Source of the DNA: an uncultured Pseudomonas sp.
Lineage (GTDB): Bacteria; Pseudomonadota; Gammaproteobacteria; Pseudomonadales; Pseudomonadaceae
Assembly: GCF_946885955.1 (NCBI RefSeq)
Contig: NZ_CAMPHI010000023.1
Span: 15,256-79,255, forward strand
Length of the DNA stretch: 64,000 nt
Direction of reading: 5' to 3'
Both the position numbers and the translations under genes were made by a program. Below the pieces are notes generated by a model. It did no database searches. It was given only the letters and a program-made list of their open reading frames with translations, and was not told the DNA's origin. Shown one piece after another: positions 41,204 through 53,112 of this stretch (its first letter is position 1; each line of letters starts with the position of its first letter).

Positions 41204-42321
41204 GTACGCGTCGCCAGGATAATGTCGGCCGCGTGCTGCGGCATGGAATAGAGGTCGGCGCAGTCGGCATAGGCCAAACCGTTGCGCCCCCAGAACGCAC
41301 GACGCTGGTCGTCGGCGAGCATTTCGGCGAGCACCTGATTGAGCTGCTCTTGGGCGAACGGGCTGGGTAGCACCCTTCCGGCGTCCGCATCGGCGATGTA
41401 ATGGGCGTAGCCGCAAACATCGGTGACCAGCACCGGCAGCCCCGCCACCACGGCTTCCAGCAGCACGGTGCCGGTATTTTCGTTATAGGCGGGGTGAATC
41501 AGTAGATCGGCGCCGAGGAGGAAGCGCGGAATATCGTTGCGACCTTTGAGTATCTGTACCTGCTCGGAGATCCCCAGCGTCTTGGCCTGCAGCTGGAAGG
41601 CGCGCGGGTCGTCCTGGCCGATGGCGATCAGCCGGCTGCGCTTCTTCAACTCGCGCGGCAGCGCGGCCAAGGCTTTCAGGCTGCGATCCAGCCCTTTGGT
41701 CTTGAAGCCCGAGCCAATCTGCACCAGCAGCAGATCGTCATCCGCCAAATTGAATTCGCGGCGGAACTCGGCGCGGATCTGCGCGGCATTGGCCGGTGCG
41801 CGACGATCCTGGGCGATGCCCGGCGGCAGCAGATGAAAACGCTGCCGCGGGGTGTGGTAATGCTTGATGAACAACGGTTGCTGCACTTCGGAAATCATCA
41901 GGATTTCGGTCTTGGCGTCCGCGGCGAACACTGCGCGCTCATAGTCGGCGAAGTGCTTGTAGCGCCCCCAGCGACGGTAGATCGGGTTGCGCAGGGTCTG
42001 CGCCTTGTCCTCGAAGCAGCCGTCGGCGGCGTAATAGACATCCAGCCCCGGCATCTTGTTGAAGCCCACCACCCGATCCACCGGGCGTTTGGCCAGGTCG
42101 ACGGCGATCCAGGCGCTGAGTTTCTCGTTACGCTTGTGATTGAACAGCGCCTTGACCGGCACCACCACGACCTCGAAGCCAGCCGGCACCTCGCCCTCCC
42201 AGATCGGCGTATACACGCGAATCGCATGGCCGCGCGCCTGGCACTCCAGGGCGATGCGCATGAAGTCGCGCTGCAAACCGCCATAGGGGAAATACTTGTA
42301 GAGGATAAAAGCCAGCTGCAT
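41200..42321 (-). CDS. waaG: UDP-glucose:(heptosyl) LPS alpha-1,3-glucosyltransferase
   Basis: 373 residues, GT4 fold: LYKYFPYGGLQRDFMRIA at the N terminus, GFNKMPGLDVYYAADGCFEDKA, second domain QIGSGFKTKGLDRSLKALA, and donor motif HPAYNENTGTVLLEAVVAGLPVL. This is the P. aeruginosa/E. coli WaaG type adding the first hexose to the heptose. A repeat element lies between it and waaC (see 42341-42364). Confidence 0.95.
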   Translation of the reverse strand: MQLAFILYKYFPYGGLQRDFMRIALECQARGHAIRVYTPIWEGEVPAGFEVVVVPVKALFNHKRNEKLSAWIAVDLAKRPVDRVVGFNKMPGLDVYYAADGCFEDKAQTLRNPIYRRWGRYKHFADYERAVFAADAKTEILMISEVQQPLFIKHYHTPRQRFHLLPPGIAQDRRAPANAAQIRAEFRREFNLADDDLLLVQIGSGFKTKGLDRSLKALAALPRELKKRSRLIAIGQDDPRAFQLQAKTLGISEQVQILKGRNDIPRFLLGADLLIHPAYNENTGTVLLEAVVAGLPVLVTDVCGYAHYIADADAGRVLPSPFAQEQLNQVLAEMLADDQRRAFWGRNGLAYADCADLYSMPQHAADIILATRT

Positions 42322-42340
42322 CAGACGCGCCCTTCAATCG

Positions 42341-42364
42341 TGTAGCCCGGACGAAACCCGGGGA
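42341..42364. repeat. GTAGCCCGGA-type repeat copy inside the waa operon
   Basis: TGTAGCCCGGACGAAACCCG at 42341-42360, a small dyad (CCCGG...CCGGG) of the same family as the inverted pair at 60026-60093. It lies in the 61-base waaC-waaG gap and could form a hairpin in the operon transcript. Confidence 0.55.
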
Positions 42365-42382
42365 AAATTCTCGGCAGCGGCA

Positions 42383-43387
42383 TCAAACGGCTTCCTCGGC
42401 CAGCAACAAGGCCTCCAGCTCGGTGGCCACCCGCTGGGTCGTCAGGGTATCGAAGCAGGGCTTGTGGCGGTCGCCCGAGCCGGCATCCGGGCCGGTGGCG
42501 CACAGGTGAATCTGCGAGCGGCCGTACGCCCCGACCCGGCCCGGCCGGGTCGGACCATAAAGCGAAATGCTCGGCACATCCAGCGCTGCGGCCAGGTGGC
42601 CCAGGCCGGTATCCACCGCCACACAAGCGCTGGCCCCGGCGATCACCTTGGCCACGCCGGCCAGATTCAGCTTCGGCAGCACCGCAACGTTAGCCAGACC
42701 AGTGGCCAGGCGCTCGGCGCGCGCATGCTCGTCGGCATTGCCCCAGGGCAAACGAATGGCCCAGCCCTGGGCGCTCATGTGCTCGGCCAACTCGCGCCAA
42801 TTGGCTTCCGGCCAATGCTTGCTCGGCCAGGTGGTGCCATGCAAAAACAACAGGTAGGGCTGGGTCACAGCGCCGGCCAGTTGTGCACGGTTCAGGCCGT
42901 AGTCGCCGACATCCTGCGGCACGGGATAGCCCAGAGCCTCGGCAAACAGCTGACGCACACGTTCGAGGGCGTGCTGTTCGCGCGGCACCGCATAGCGTCG
43001 ATCATAGAAACGGCTGGCAATGGGTTCGCGCGCTGAACTGCCGTCCAGGCCAGCGACCGGCGCCTTGTTGACGTAGCGGGTCAACCAGGCGCTTTTCAGC
43101 AACCCCTGGGCATCGATCACCAGGTCGTAGCGGCTTTCATTCAAGCGCTGTTTAAAGCGCGCCCATTCGCCGTTTTTGAGGGTCTGCCAGAGGTGCTTGC
43201 GCCAACGGCGGATCGCCACCGGAATCACTTGGGCGACGGCCGGGTGCCAGGCGGGAATTTCGGCGAAGCCTTCTTCCACCACCCAATCGAACTGGATGCC
43301 GGGTATCGCGCGCGCGGCATCGGTCAACGCTGGAAGCGTATGGATGACGTCGCCGAGCGAGGAAGTCTTGACCAGTAGAACCCGCAC
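42383..43387 (-). CDS. waaC: ADP-heptose:Kdo2-lipid A heptosyltransferase I
   Basis: 334 residues, GT9: MRVLLVKTSSLGDVIHTLPALTDA with the acidic base after GD, FDWVVEEGFAEIPAWHP, YLLFLHGTTWPSKHWPE, and the ADP-heptose site ACVAVDTGLGHLAAALDVPSISLYGPTRP. The GTG at 43387 overlaps the waaF stop by one base. It adds the first heptose to Kdo. Confidence 0.95.
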   Translation of the reverse strand: MRVLLVKTSSLGDVIHTLPALTDAARAIPGIQFDWVVEEGFAEIPAWHPAVAQVIPVAIRRWRKHLWQTLKNGEWARFKQRLNESRYDLVIDAQGLLKSAWLTRYVNKAPVAGLDGSSAREPIASRFYDRRYAVPREQHALERVRQLFAEALGYPVPQDVGDYGLNRAQLAGAVTQPYLLFLHGTTWPSKHWPEANWRELAEHMSAQGWAIRLPWGNADEHARAERLATGLANVAVLPKLNLAGVAKVIAGASACVAVDTGLGHLAAALDVPSISLYGPTRPGRVGAYGRSQIHLCATGPDAGSGDRHKPCFDTLTTQRVATELEALLLAEEAV

Positions 43388-44421
43388 TATTGGACCTCTA
43401 GCGGATCGGCCACCAGGCGATCGAGCGCCTCGATCACCGCGCCCGACTTGAGTTCGCGCAGGCAGTTGTAGTGGCCGAAGCGGCAGGTGCGATCGAAACA
43501 GGGGCTGCACTCGAGGCCCAGGCGGACGATTTCCACCTGTTCGGCCAGCGGCGGGGTGAACCCTGGCGAAGTGGAACCATAGACCGCCACCAGCGGGCGA
43601 TTGAGCGCCGCCGCCACATGCATCAACCCGGAGTCGTTGGAGACCACGGCGGAGGCAGCGGACAGCAGGTCGATCGCCTCGGCCAGGCTGGTGTCGCCGG
43701 CCAGATTCGTCGCTTCCTCGCGCAAGCCGGGAATCAGCCGCAGGCGAATCTCCTCGCCGACCGGGTGATCGTTCTTCGAGCCGAACAGCCACACCTGCCA
43801 ACCGAGGCGGATCTTCGCCTCGGCGACCTGAGCGTAATGTTCGCTCGGCCAGCGCTTGGCAATACCGAACTCTGCACCGGGACAGAGCGCCAGCACCGGG
43901 CGATCCAGGCTCAGACCGAACTTCGCCAGCGCCGCATCGCGGCTGACCGGATCGATCCGCAGGGACGGCCGTGGATACGGCTGGGGCAGCTCGGCACCCG
44001 CTTCGTAGGCCAGCGCCATAAAGCGCTCGATCATCAGCGGGTAGCGCTCTTTATCCAGAATACGCACGTCGTTGAGCAGCCCGTAGCGCATTTCGCCCTT
44101 CCAGCCGGTGCGCACGGGGATACCGGCGAAAAACGGCACCAGGGCGGACTTCAGCGAGTTGGGCAGCAGAATCGCCTGATCGTATTGGCCGGCCAGCGAC
44201 TTGCCGATCTTGCGCCGGGTCGCCAGTTCGAGCACGCCATGGCCCAGGGGGAAACTCAGGGCCTGACGCACTTCGGGCATGCGCTCGAGTATCGGCCGAC
44301 TCCAGTCGGGCGCCAGCACGTCGATTTCACAGTCCGGGTGGCGCTGTTTCAGGCAGCTGAACAGCGTCTGCGCCATCACCATGTCGCCCACCCAGCTGGG
44401 GCCGATAATCAGGATATTCAT
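43387..44421 (-). CDS. waaF: ADP-heptose:LPS heptosyltransferase II
   Basis: 344 residues, GT9: MNILIIGPSWVGDMVMAQ, CPGAEFGIAKRWPSEHYA, and VVSNDSGLMHVAAALNRPLVAVYGSTSPGFTPP. It adds the second heptose. The ATG at 44421 is preferred over one 21 bases upstream because it gives the family start. First waa gene after ilvE, separated from it by the repeat-bearing gap 44422-44504. Confidence 0.95.
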   Translation of the reverse strand: MNILIIGPSWVGDMVMAQTLFSCLKQRHPDCEIDVLAPDWSRPILERMPEVRQALSFPLGHGVLELATRRKIGKSLAGQYDQAILLPNSLKSALVPFFAGIPVRTGWKGEMRYGLLNDVRILDKERYPLMIERFMALAYEAGAELPQPYPRPSLRIDPVSRDAALAKFGLSLDRPVLALCPGAEFGIAKRWPSEHYAQVAEAKIRLGWQVWLFGSKNDHPVGEEIRLRLIPGLREEATNLAGDTSLAEAIDLLSAASAVVSNDSGLMHVAAALNRPLVAVYGSTSPGFTPPLAEQVEIVRLGLECSPCFDRTCRFGHYNCLRELKSGAVIEALDRLVADPLEVQ

Positions 44422-44448
44422 AAGTGCAGCCTCGAGCCGCAAGCCTTC

Positions 44449-44505
44449 AGCCGCAAGCTAAAGCAGCCAGAGCGCTTGCAGCTTGCAGCTTGTGGCTTGC
44501 AGCTT
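44449..44505. repeat. AGCTTGCAGC tandem and inverted repeat between ilvE and waaF
   Basis: AGCCGCAAGCT (44449-44459) pairs with AGCTTGTGGCT (44487-44497) with one G-U, and between and after them lie tandem GCTTGCA words. The stem could act as a terminator or processing hairpin after ilvE. Same word family as at 12395-12488 and 21147-21177. Confidence 0.6.
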
Positions 44506-45428
44506 TATTTAACCAGCGTGCGCCATTCGGCGTGGTTGGCGGTTTTGCCGGTCACCAGGTCGAAATAGGCGGTTTGCAGTTTTTCGGTCACCGGGCCGCG
44601 GCGGCCAGCGCCGATCTGCCGGCCGTCGACTTCGCGAATCGGCGTGACTTCGGCGGCGGTGCCGGTGAAGAAGGCTTCGTCGGCGATGTACACCTCATCG
44701 CGGGTGATGCGCTTCTCGACCACCTGGATGCCATGTTCGGCGGCCAGGGTCAGGATGGTGTTACGGGTGATGCCGTTCAGGCAGGAGGTGACTTCCGGGG
44801 TGTAGATCACGCCGTTACGCACCAGGAAAATGTTCTCGCCCGAGCCTTCGGCAACGTAGCCTTCGGTATCCAGCAGCATGGCCTCGTCGGCGCCGCCGGA
44901 GACGGCCTCCTGCAGGGCCAGCATCGAGTTGATGTAGTTGCCGTTGGCCTTGGCGCGGGTCATGGAGATGTTGACGTGGTGGCGGGTGAAGGAGCTGGTG
45001 CGCACCTTGATTCCGACCTGCAGGGCTTCGTCGCCCATATAGGCGCCCCAGCTCCAGGCGGCGACTATCACCTGCACTTTCAGGCCGCTGGCGCGCAGGC
45101 CCATGGCTTCGGATCCGTAGAACACCATCGGGCGGATGTAGGCGCTTTCCAGGTTGTTCTCGCGTACGGCGGCGCGGGTGGCTTCGTTGATTTCGTCTTT
45201 GGAGAAGGGAATCTTCATGCCCATGATATGGGCCGAGTCGAACAGCCGATCAGTGTGCGCCTGCAGGCGGAAGATCGCCGTGCCGTCCGGGGTGTCGTAG
45301 GCGCGCACGCCTTCGAAGACGCCCATGCCGTAATGCAGCGTGTGGGTCAGCACATGGGTGGTCGCGTTGCGCCATGGCACCAGCTCGCCGTCATACCAAA
45401 TCACGCCATCACGATCGGCCATCGACAT
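44505..45428 (-). CDS. ilvE: Branched-chain amino acid aminotransferase
   Basis: 307 residues, fold type IV PLP enzyme. The PLP Lys lies in ISMTRAKANGNYINS near residue 160, with EGYVAEGSGENIFLV and the C-terminal TGTAAEVTPIREVDGR. It transaminates Leu, Ile and Val. The first ATG (45428) is followed by another two codons on; AGGAG is nine bases before the first. Confidence 0.95.
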   Translation of the reverse strand: MSMADRDGVIWYDGELVPWRNATTHVLTHTLHYGMGVFEGVRAYDTPDGTAIFRLQAHTDRLFDSAHIMGMKIPFSKDEINEATRAAVRENNLESAYIRPMVFYGSEAMGLRASGLKVQVIVAAWSWGAYMGDEALQVGIKVRTSSFTRHHVNISMTRAKANGNYINSMLALQEAVSGGADEAMLLDTEGYVAEGSGENIFLVRNGVIYTPEVTSCLNGITRNTILTLAAEHGIQVVEKRITRDEVYIADEAFFTGTAAEVTPIREVDGRQIGAGRRGPVTEKLQTAYFDLVTGKTANHAEWRTLVK

Positions 45429-45522
45429 AGTTGCCTGCTCCTCAAATTCGGTTGCTAATGCGATTAGTACATTCGTTCGTACAGCATAGGCCAGCCGCCG
45501 CGGGCGACCGACCCCATCAAAT

Positions 45523-48468
45523 TCAGCTTAAACCCAGCTCCCGCCAGATACGCATCACGTCGCGCCGCTGCTGCTGGAACTGATCGCCGCCGACCACACC
45601 CGGCTGCTTCTGCAAGGCCTGACGATGGGCGGCCGAACGGTAGGCCTGGTAAATATCCCGTAGCAGACTGGCATCTTCGCCCGGCAGCAAACCGATGCGC
45701 TCCAGCCCTTCCAGAATGCGGATGTTATCGGTGAACTCCAGCAGTTCCGGGTACTGTCGCGACCACGCCAGGGCCGCGTATTGCACCATAAATTCAATAT
45801 CGACGATACCTCCGGCGTCCTGCTTCAGGTCGAGCGGAGCGCCGGCCTCGAAGGCATTAGCCGCGGTGCCGGCGGCGGTGGCCTTGCTGCCGAGGTTGTC
45901 GCGCATCTTCGCGCGCATCTCACTGACCTCGACACGCAGCTTGTCCAGATCGCGCTCGCGCCCCAGAACCTGCGCCCGCACCGCTTCGAACGCCTTGCCC
46001 ACCCGCGGACAACCGACCAGCACCCGCGCGCGCACCAGCGCCTGATGCTCCCAGGTCCAGGCCTCATTCTCCTGGTAGCGCTCGAAGGCGCCGAGGGAGC
46101 TGACCAGCAAGCCCGAAACCCCGGACGGGCGCAGGCGCATATCCACCTCGTACAGCTGACCGGAGTTGGTTTGCGCCGTCAGCAGATGAATGATCCTCTG
46201 CCCCAGGCGATTGAAGAACTGCGCACCGTCGATCGGCTTGGCGCCATTGGTTTCGGCTTGCGGGTCGCCATCGTGGATGAATACCAGATCCAGATCCGAC
46301 CCATGGCCCAACTCGATGCCGCCAACTTTGCCGTAGCCGACGATGATGAAATCGGGATCGCACGGGTTGCCATCGGCACGCAAGGGTGCGCCATGCCTGG
46401 CCACGGTCTGACGCCAGGCCAGCGCCAGCACCTGATCAAGGATTGCCTCGGCCAGCCAGGTCAGGTAATCACTGACCTTCATTAATGGCAGGCTGCCGGC
46501 GATCTCCGAGGCCGCCACACGCAGGCGGTGCGCCAACTTGAAGTGACGCAGCGCCTCCATCTGCTGCTCCAGGTCGTCCTCGGGGATGCGCATCAAGCGC
46601 TCGCGCAGCTCGGCGGCCAACTCCGGCGCCAGCGGCGGCTTGAACAGACGCCCCTCGTTGAGCAGCTCGTCGAGCAGCAATGGGAAGCGGGCGATTTGTT
46701 CGGCGATCCAGGGGCTGGCCGCACACAGCGTCATCAGGCGCTGCAGGGCGCCGGGGTTTTCCGTCAGCAACACCAGGTAGGCCGAACGCCGCGCCACCGC
46801 CTCGATCAGCGGCAACACCCGCTCCAGCACCAGGTCGGGGTTATCGTGCTCCACCGCCTGAGCCAGTAGCCGCGGCATAAAGGCATCCAGACGCTCGCGA
46901 CCGAGCCGTTGCATGGCACGCACCTGGTTACCATTGCGCAGCCCGGCCAGGCGCTGCCAGGCCGCTTGCGCATCGCTGAATCCGGCCTCGGCCAGCTGCC
47001 GGCAGGCAGCCTCCTCGTCCTGCACATCCTCCCACAGCGGCAGCCACTCGCCGCCGACCGCTTCGTCATCGGCGCTCTCGAGATCCTCGTCCGGGTCGGC
47101 GATCACCTGACGGAAATGCCAATCGACCCGACCGCGCCAGTGCATCAGCCGCTCGTGGAACGCCTGCCAGCTGTCGAAGCCCATGATAAAGGCGACCCGC
47201 GTCCGGTCCTGATCGTTGTCCGGGAGCATCTGCGTCTGCCGATCGCCAATCGCCTGCAGCGCGTGTTCGGTGTAGCGCAGAAACTGGTAGCCCTCGCGCA
47301 ACTCCTCGACCACCGCTGCGGGCAGATAGCCCTGCCCTTCGAGCGTCGTCAGCACCTTGAGCAACGGCCTCTGCTGCAAGCTGAGGTCGCGACCGCCATG
47401 GATCAACTGAAACGCCTGGGCGATGAATTCCACCTCGCGGATGCCACCAGCGCCAAGCTTGATGTTCTCGGCCATGCCCTTGCGCCGCACCTCCTGCTGA
47501 ATCAGCTGCTTCATGGTGCGCAGCGCTTCGATCGCGGAAAAGTCCAGGTAGCGGCGATAAACGAAGGGCCGCAGCATTTCCAGCAGGCGCGTGCCGGCCT
47601 GCTGATCGCCGCCGACCACCCGCGCCTTGATCATCGCGTAGCGCTCCCAGTCGCGCCCCTGATCCTGGTAGTACTGTTCCAGCGCGTTAAAGCTGAACAC
47701 CAGCGAACCCGAGGAGCCATAGGGCCGCAAGCGCATATCGGTGCGGAAGACGAAACCGTCGACGGTGATCGCATCCAGCGCCTTGATCAGCTTCTGACCA
47801 AGGCGGATGAAGAATTCCTGATTATCCAGCGGGCGCTTGACTCCTTCGGTCTCGCCGCCTTCCGGGTAGCCGAAGATCAGGTCGATATCCGAGGACAGGT
47901 TCAGTTCGTGGGCGCCCAGCTTGCCCATGCCGAGAATCACCATGTGCTGCGCCTGCCCACTACGACGCCCGACCGGGGTGCCGAATTGCGTGCAGTGACG
48001 CGGATAGAGCCAATGGTAAGCCTGATCGATACAGGCATCGGCGAGGTCGGACAGATCCCGGCAGGTTTCGATCAGATCGGCCTGGCGGGTGATATCGCGC
48101 CAGATGATGCGCAGCTGCTGGCGATTGCGAAAGCGTCGCAAGCGCCGGGCCAAATCGTCTTCACCCTCGCAACCAGCCAGCGCCGCGAGCAGTTGCTCGC
48201 GCAATTCACCGGCCCGAAATGCGCGTTCGAGCAGTCCACTACCGGCCAGATCCAGCAACATCAGCGGGTCGCGCAGCGCTTGCTCGGTGACGAAATCGCT
48301 GGCGGCGCAGACCCGACGCCACGCCTCGTGCCGGGCATGTGGCCAGGCCGCGAAAGTCGACGTCACAGCGTTGTCAAACCCCGCCAGGACTGCGCGCAAG
48401 GCTTGCTCGGCATTCAGCGCCAGGGATTCGAGAGTGACCGGCAAAGAGGCCAGCACGGGAAGGCTCAT
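45523..48468 (-). CDS. glnE: Glutamine synthetase adenylyltransferase/deadenylylase
   Basis: 981 residues, the usual GlnE length. Two nucleotidyltransferase domains are visible: N-terminal GMGKLGAHELNLSSDIDLIFGYPE (deadenylylating half) and C-terminal GYGKVGGIELGHGSDLDLVFIHD (adenylylating half), each with the Gly-Ser-Asp-x-Asp metal motif, plus FEVGAGGIREVEFIAQ-type helical regions (KLGAGGIREVEFIAQ and KQDAGGIVDIEFMVQ). It switches GlnA activity under GlnB control. Separate transcript from ilvE or shared with it, 94 bases apart. Confidence 0.96.
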   Translation of the reverse strand: MSLPVLASLPVTLESLALNAEQALRAVLAGFDNAVTSTFAAWPHARHEAWRRVCAASDFVTEQALRDPLMLLDLAGSGLLERAFRAGELREQLLAALAGCEGEDDLARRLRRFRNRQQLRIIWRDITRQADLIETCRDLSDLADACIDQAYHWLYPRHCTQFGTPVGRRSGQAQHMVILGMGKLGAHELNLSSDIDLIFGYPEGGETEGVKRPLDNQEFFIRLGQKLIKALDAITVDGFVFRTDMRLRPYGSSGSLVFSFNALEQYYQDQGRDWERYAMIKARVVGGDQQAGTRLLEMLRPFVYRRYLDFSAIEALRTMKQLIQQEVRRKGMAENIKLGAGGIREVEFIAQAFQLIHGGRDLSLQQRPLLKVLTTLEGQGYLPAAVVEELREGYQFLRYTEHALQAIGDRQTQMLPDNDQDRTRVAFIMGFDSWQAFHERLMHWRGRVDWHFRQVIADPDEDLESADDEAVGGEWLPLWEDVQDEEAACRQLAEAGFSDAQAAWQRLAGLRNGNQVRAMQRLGRERLDAFMPRLLAQAVEHDNPDLVLERVLPLIEAVARRSAYLVLLTENPGALQRLMTLCAASPWIAEQIARFPLLLDELLNEGRLFKPPLAPELAAELRERLMRIPEDDLEQQMEALRHFKLAHRLRVAASEIAGSLPLMKVSDYLTWLAEAILDQVLALAWRQTVARHGAPLRADGNPCDPDFIIVGYGKVGGIELGHGSDLDLVFIHDGDPQAETNGAKPIDGAQFFNRLGQRIIHLLTAQTNSGQLYEVDMRLRPSGVSGLLVSSLGAFERYQENEAWTWEHQALVRARVLVGCPRVGKAFEAVRAQVLGRERDLDKLRVEVSEMRAKMRDNLGSKATAAGTAANAFEAGAPLDLKQDAGGIVDIEFMVQYAALAWSRQYPELLEFTDNIRILEGLERIGLLPGEDASLLRDIYQAYRSAAHRQALQKQPGVVGGDQFQQQRRDVMRIWRELGLS

Positions 48469-48548
48469 GGTCTATCCTTTTTCGGCGGGCTGCCCGACTC
48501 GGCAAACGCCCGAACTAGAGCGGGGAGAGTCACGGACAGAAAAATAAC

Positions 48549-48615
48549 TGTAGTTTTACTACCAACGTTTGTATCTCAGAGGCTGAAAAGAGCTTCGAAA
48601 TGTAGTAAAACTACA
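48549..48615. promoter_or_regulatory. Two matching palindromes before aceE
   Basis: TGTAGTTTTACTACC (48549-48563, 14 of 15 palindromic bases) and TGTAGTAAAACTACA (48601-48615, a perfect palindrome) are the two strands of the same site. Their left edges are 52 bases apart, close to five helical turns. They lie between the divergent glnE and aceE starts, 110-176 bases before aceE. The GT-N-AC core suggests a GntR-type operator such as a pyruvate-responsive repressor, but no regulator is encoded here. Confidence 0.65.
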
Positions 48616-48724
48616 CAGAGCCGGCCCTATCCCCGGTCAAACCAAGAATTTACGCGGCCACTCACGAAGTCGGCCACGAACCCAGGCCTCCGATTCTGGA
48701 AGCCTTTCCGCCCTGGAGCAAGCC

Positions 48725-51370
<2,646 letters not shown>

Positions 51371-51381
51371 GGAGCGAAACG

Positions 51382-53043
51382 ATGAGTGAATTGATTCGCG
51401 TACCCGACATCGGCGGCGGTGAGGGTGAAGTGATCGAACTGATGGTGAAAGTCGGCGACCGCATCGAAGCCGACCAGAGCCTGCTGACCCTCGAGTCGGA
51501 TAAGGCCAGCATGGAAATCCCGGCGCCCAAGGCCGGCGTGGTGAAAAGCATCAAGGTCAAGCTCGGCGACAACCTGAAGGAAGGCGACGAACTGCTCGAA
51601 CTGGAAGCCGAGGGCGCCACCGAGGCTGCTCCCGCTCCAGCACCAGCCAAGGCGGTGGAGCCGGCAAAAGCCGAAACTCCGGCGCAGGCGCCAGCCGCTG
51701 CGGCGCCTGCTGCCAGCGCCAGCGCCAGCGCTAGCGTGCAGGACGTCCACGTGCCGGATATCGGTTCGGCCGGCAAGGCCAAAGTCATCGAAGTGCTGGT
51801 CAAGGCCGGCGACACGGTGGAAGCCGACCAGTCGCTGATCACCCTGGAATCGGACAAGGCCAGCATGGAAATCCCCTCGCCGGCTGCCGGCGTGGTGGAA
51901 AGCGTCGAGGTCAAGCTGGACGCCGAAGTCGGCACCGGCGACCTGATCCTCAAGCTCAAAGTGGCCGGCGCCGCACCGGCGGCTCCTGCCGCTGCAGCAC
52001 CTGCGCCTACTCAGGCGGTGCACAGCACTCCCGCTGGCGCCGCGCCCGAGGTGGTCGCCGAGGTCAACGCCATCGCCAAACTGTCGGCCGCGGCCGCCAG
52101 CGCGGCTGCAGCGCAGGTACCGTCCAGCGGCAGCGCCGTACACGCGGGCCCCGCGGTGCGTCAGCTGGCTCGCGATTTCGGCGTGAACCTGGCCGAAGTC
52201 AAAGGCACCGGCCCGAAAGAGCGCATCCTCAAGGAAGACGTGCAGCTGCATGTCAAAGCCATGCTGCAGAAGGCCAAGGAAGCGCCGGCTGGCGCCACTG
52301 GCGGTGCCGGCATTCCGCCGATCCCGGTAGTGGACTTCAGCAAGTTCGGCGAAGTCGAAGAAGTGGCGATGACCCGCCTGATGCAGGTCGGCGCCGCCAA
52401 CTTGCACCGCAGCTGGCTCAATGTGCCGCACGTGACCCAATTCGACTCGGCCGACATCACCGAGCTGGAAGCCTTCCGCGTCGCACAGAAAGCCGTGGCC
52501 GAGAAGGCCGGGGTCAAGCTCACCGTGCTGCCGTTGCTATTGAAAGCCTGCGCCTACCTGCTCAAGGAGCTGCCGGACTTCAACAGTTCGCTGGCGCCGA
52601 GCGGTAAAGCGATCATCCGCAAGAAGTACGTGCACATCGGCTTCGCCGTGGACACCCCGGACGGTTTGCTGGTGCCAGTGATCAAGAACGTCGACCAGAA
52701 GAGCCTGCTGCAACTCGCCGCCGAAGCCGCCGCGCTGGCGGAAAAGGCCCGCACCAAGAAACTCGCGGCCGACGACATGCAGGGCGCCTGCTTCACCATC
52801 TCCAGCCTCGGCCACATTGGCGGCACCGGCTTCACGCCGATCGTCAACGCGCCGGAAGTGGCGATCCTCGGCGTCAGCAAGGCGACCATCCAGCCGGTCT
52901 GGGACGGCAAGGCCTTCCAGCCCAAGCTGATGCTGCCGCTGTCGCTATCCTACGATCACCGGGTAATCAACGGCGCCGCCGCCGCGCGCTTCACCAAGCG
53001 CCTCGGCGACGTGCTCACGGATATCCGCACCATGCTGCTGTAA
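51382..53043 (+). CDS. aceF: Dihydrolipoamide acetyltransferase (E2) of pyruvate dehydrogenase
   Basis: 553 residues with two lipoyl domains (lipoyl Lys in ESDKASMEIP at about 41 and about 161), Ala/Pro-rich linkers, a peripheral-subunit-binding domain (AVRQLARDFGVNLAEVKGTG, about 253-290) and the catalytic domain with SYDHRVINGAAAARFTKRL. The Asn in HRVING replaces the Asp of E. coli E2 but is the known form in Azotobacter/Pseudomonas. The ATG at 51382 has AAGGAG eight bases upstream. Followed by the terminator at 53084-53112. Confidence 0.96.
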   Translation: MSELIRVPDIGGGEGEVIELMVKVGDRIEADQSLLTLESDKASMEIPAPKAGVVKSIKVKLGDNLKEGDELLELEAEGATEAAPAPAPAKAVEPAKAETPAQAPAAAAPAASASASASVQDVHVPDIGSAGKAKVIEVLVKAGDTVEADQSLITLESDKASMEIPSPAAGVVESVEVKLDAEVGTGDLILKLKVAGAAPAAPAAAAPAPTQAVHSTPAGAAPEVVAEVNAIAKLSAAAASAAAAQVPSSGSAVHAGPAVRQLARDFGVNLAEVKGTGPKERILKEDVQLHVKAMLQKAKEAPAGATGGAGIPPIPVVDFSKFGEVEEVAMTRLMQVGAANLHRSWLNVPHVTQFDSADITELEAFRVAQKAVAEKAGVKLTVLPLLLKACAYLLKELPDFNSSLAPSGKAIIRKKYVHIGFAVDTPDGLLVPVIKNVDQKSLLQLAAEAAALAEKARTKKLAADDMQGACFTISSLGHIGGTGFTPIVNAPEVAILGVSKATIQPVWDGKAFQPKLMLPLSLSYDHRVINGAAAARFTKRLGDVLTDIRTMLL

Positions 53044-53083
53044 CACCCGCTTCAACTTTCGAGCACGCCACGCTCGTACCCTC

Positions 53084-53112
53084 AACCCCGCCTCGTTGGC
53101 GGGGTTTTTTTT
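53084..53112 (+). terminator. Rho-independent terminator of aceEF
   Basis: Stem AACCCCGCC (53084-53092) with GGCGGGGTT (53098-53106) and eight T to 53112, about 40 bases after the aceF stop. Confidence 0.92.

Noticed and set aside
51382..53043. Asn in the AceF active-site motif HRVING
   Set aside because: This is the normal form in Azotobacter/Pseudomonas E2, not an inactivating change.
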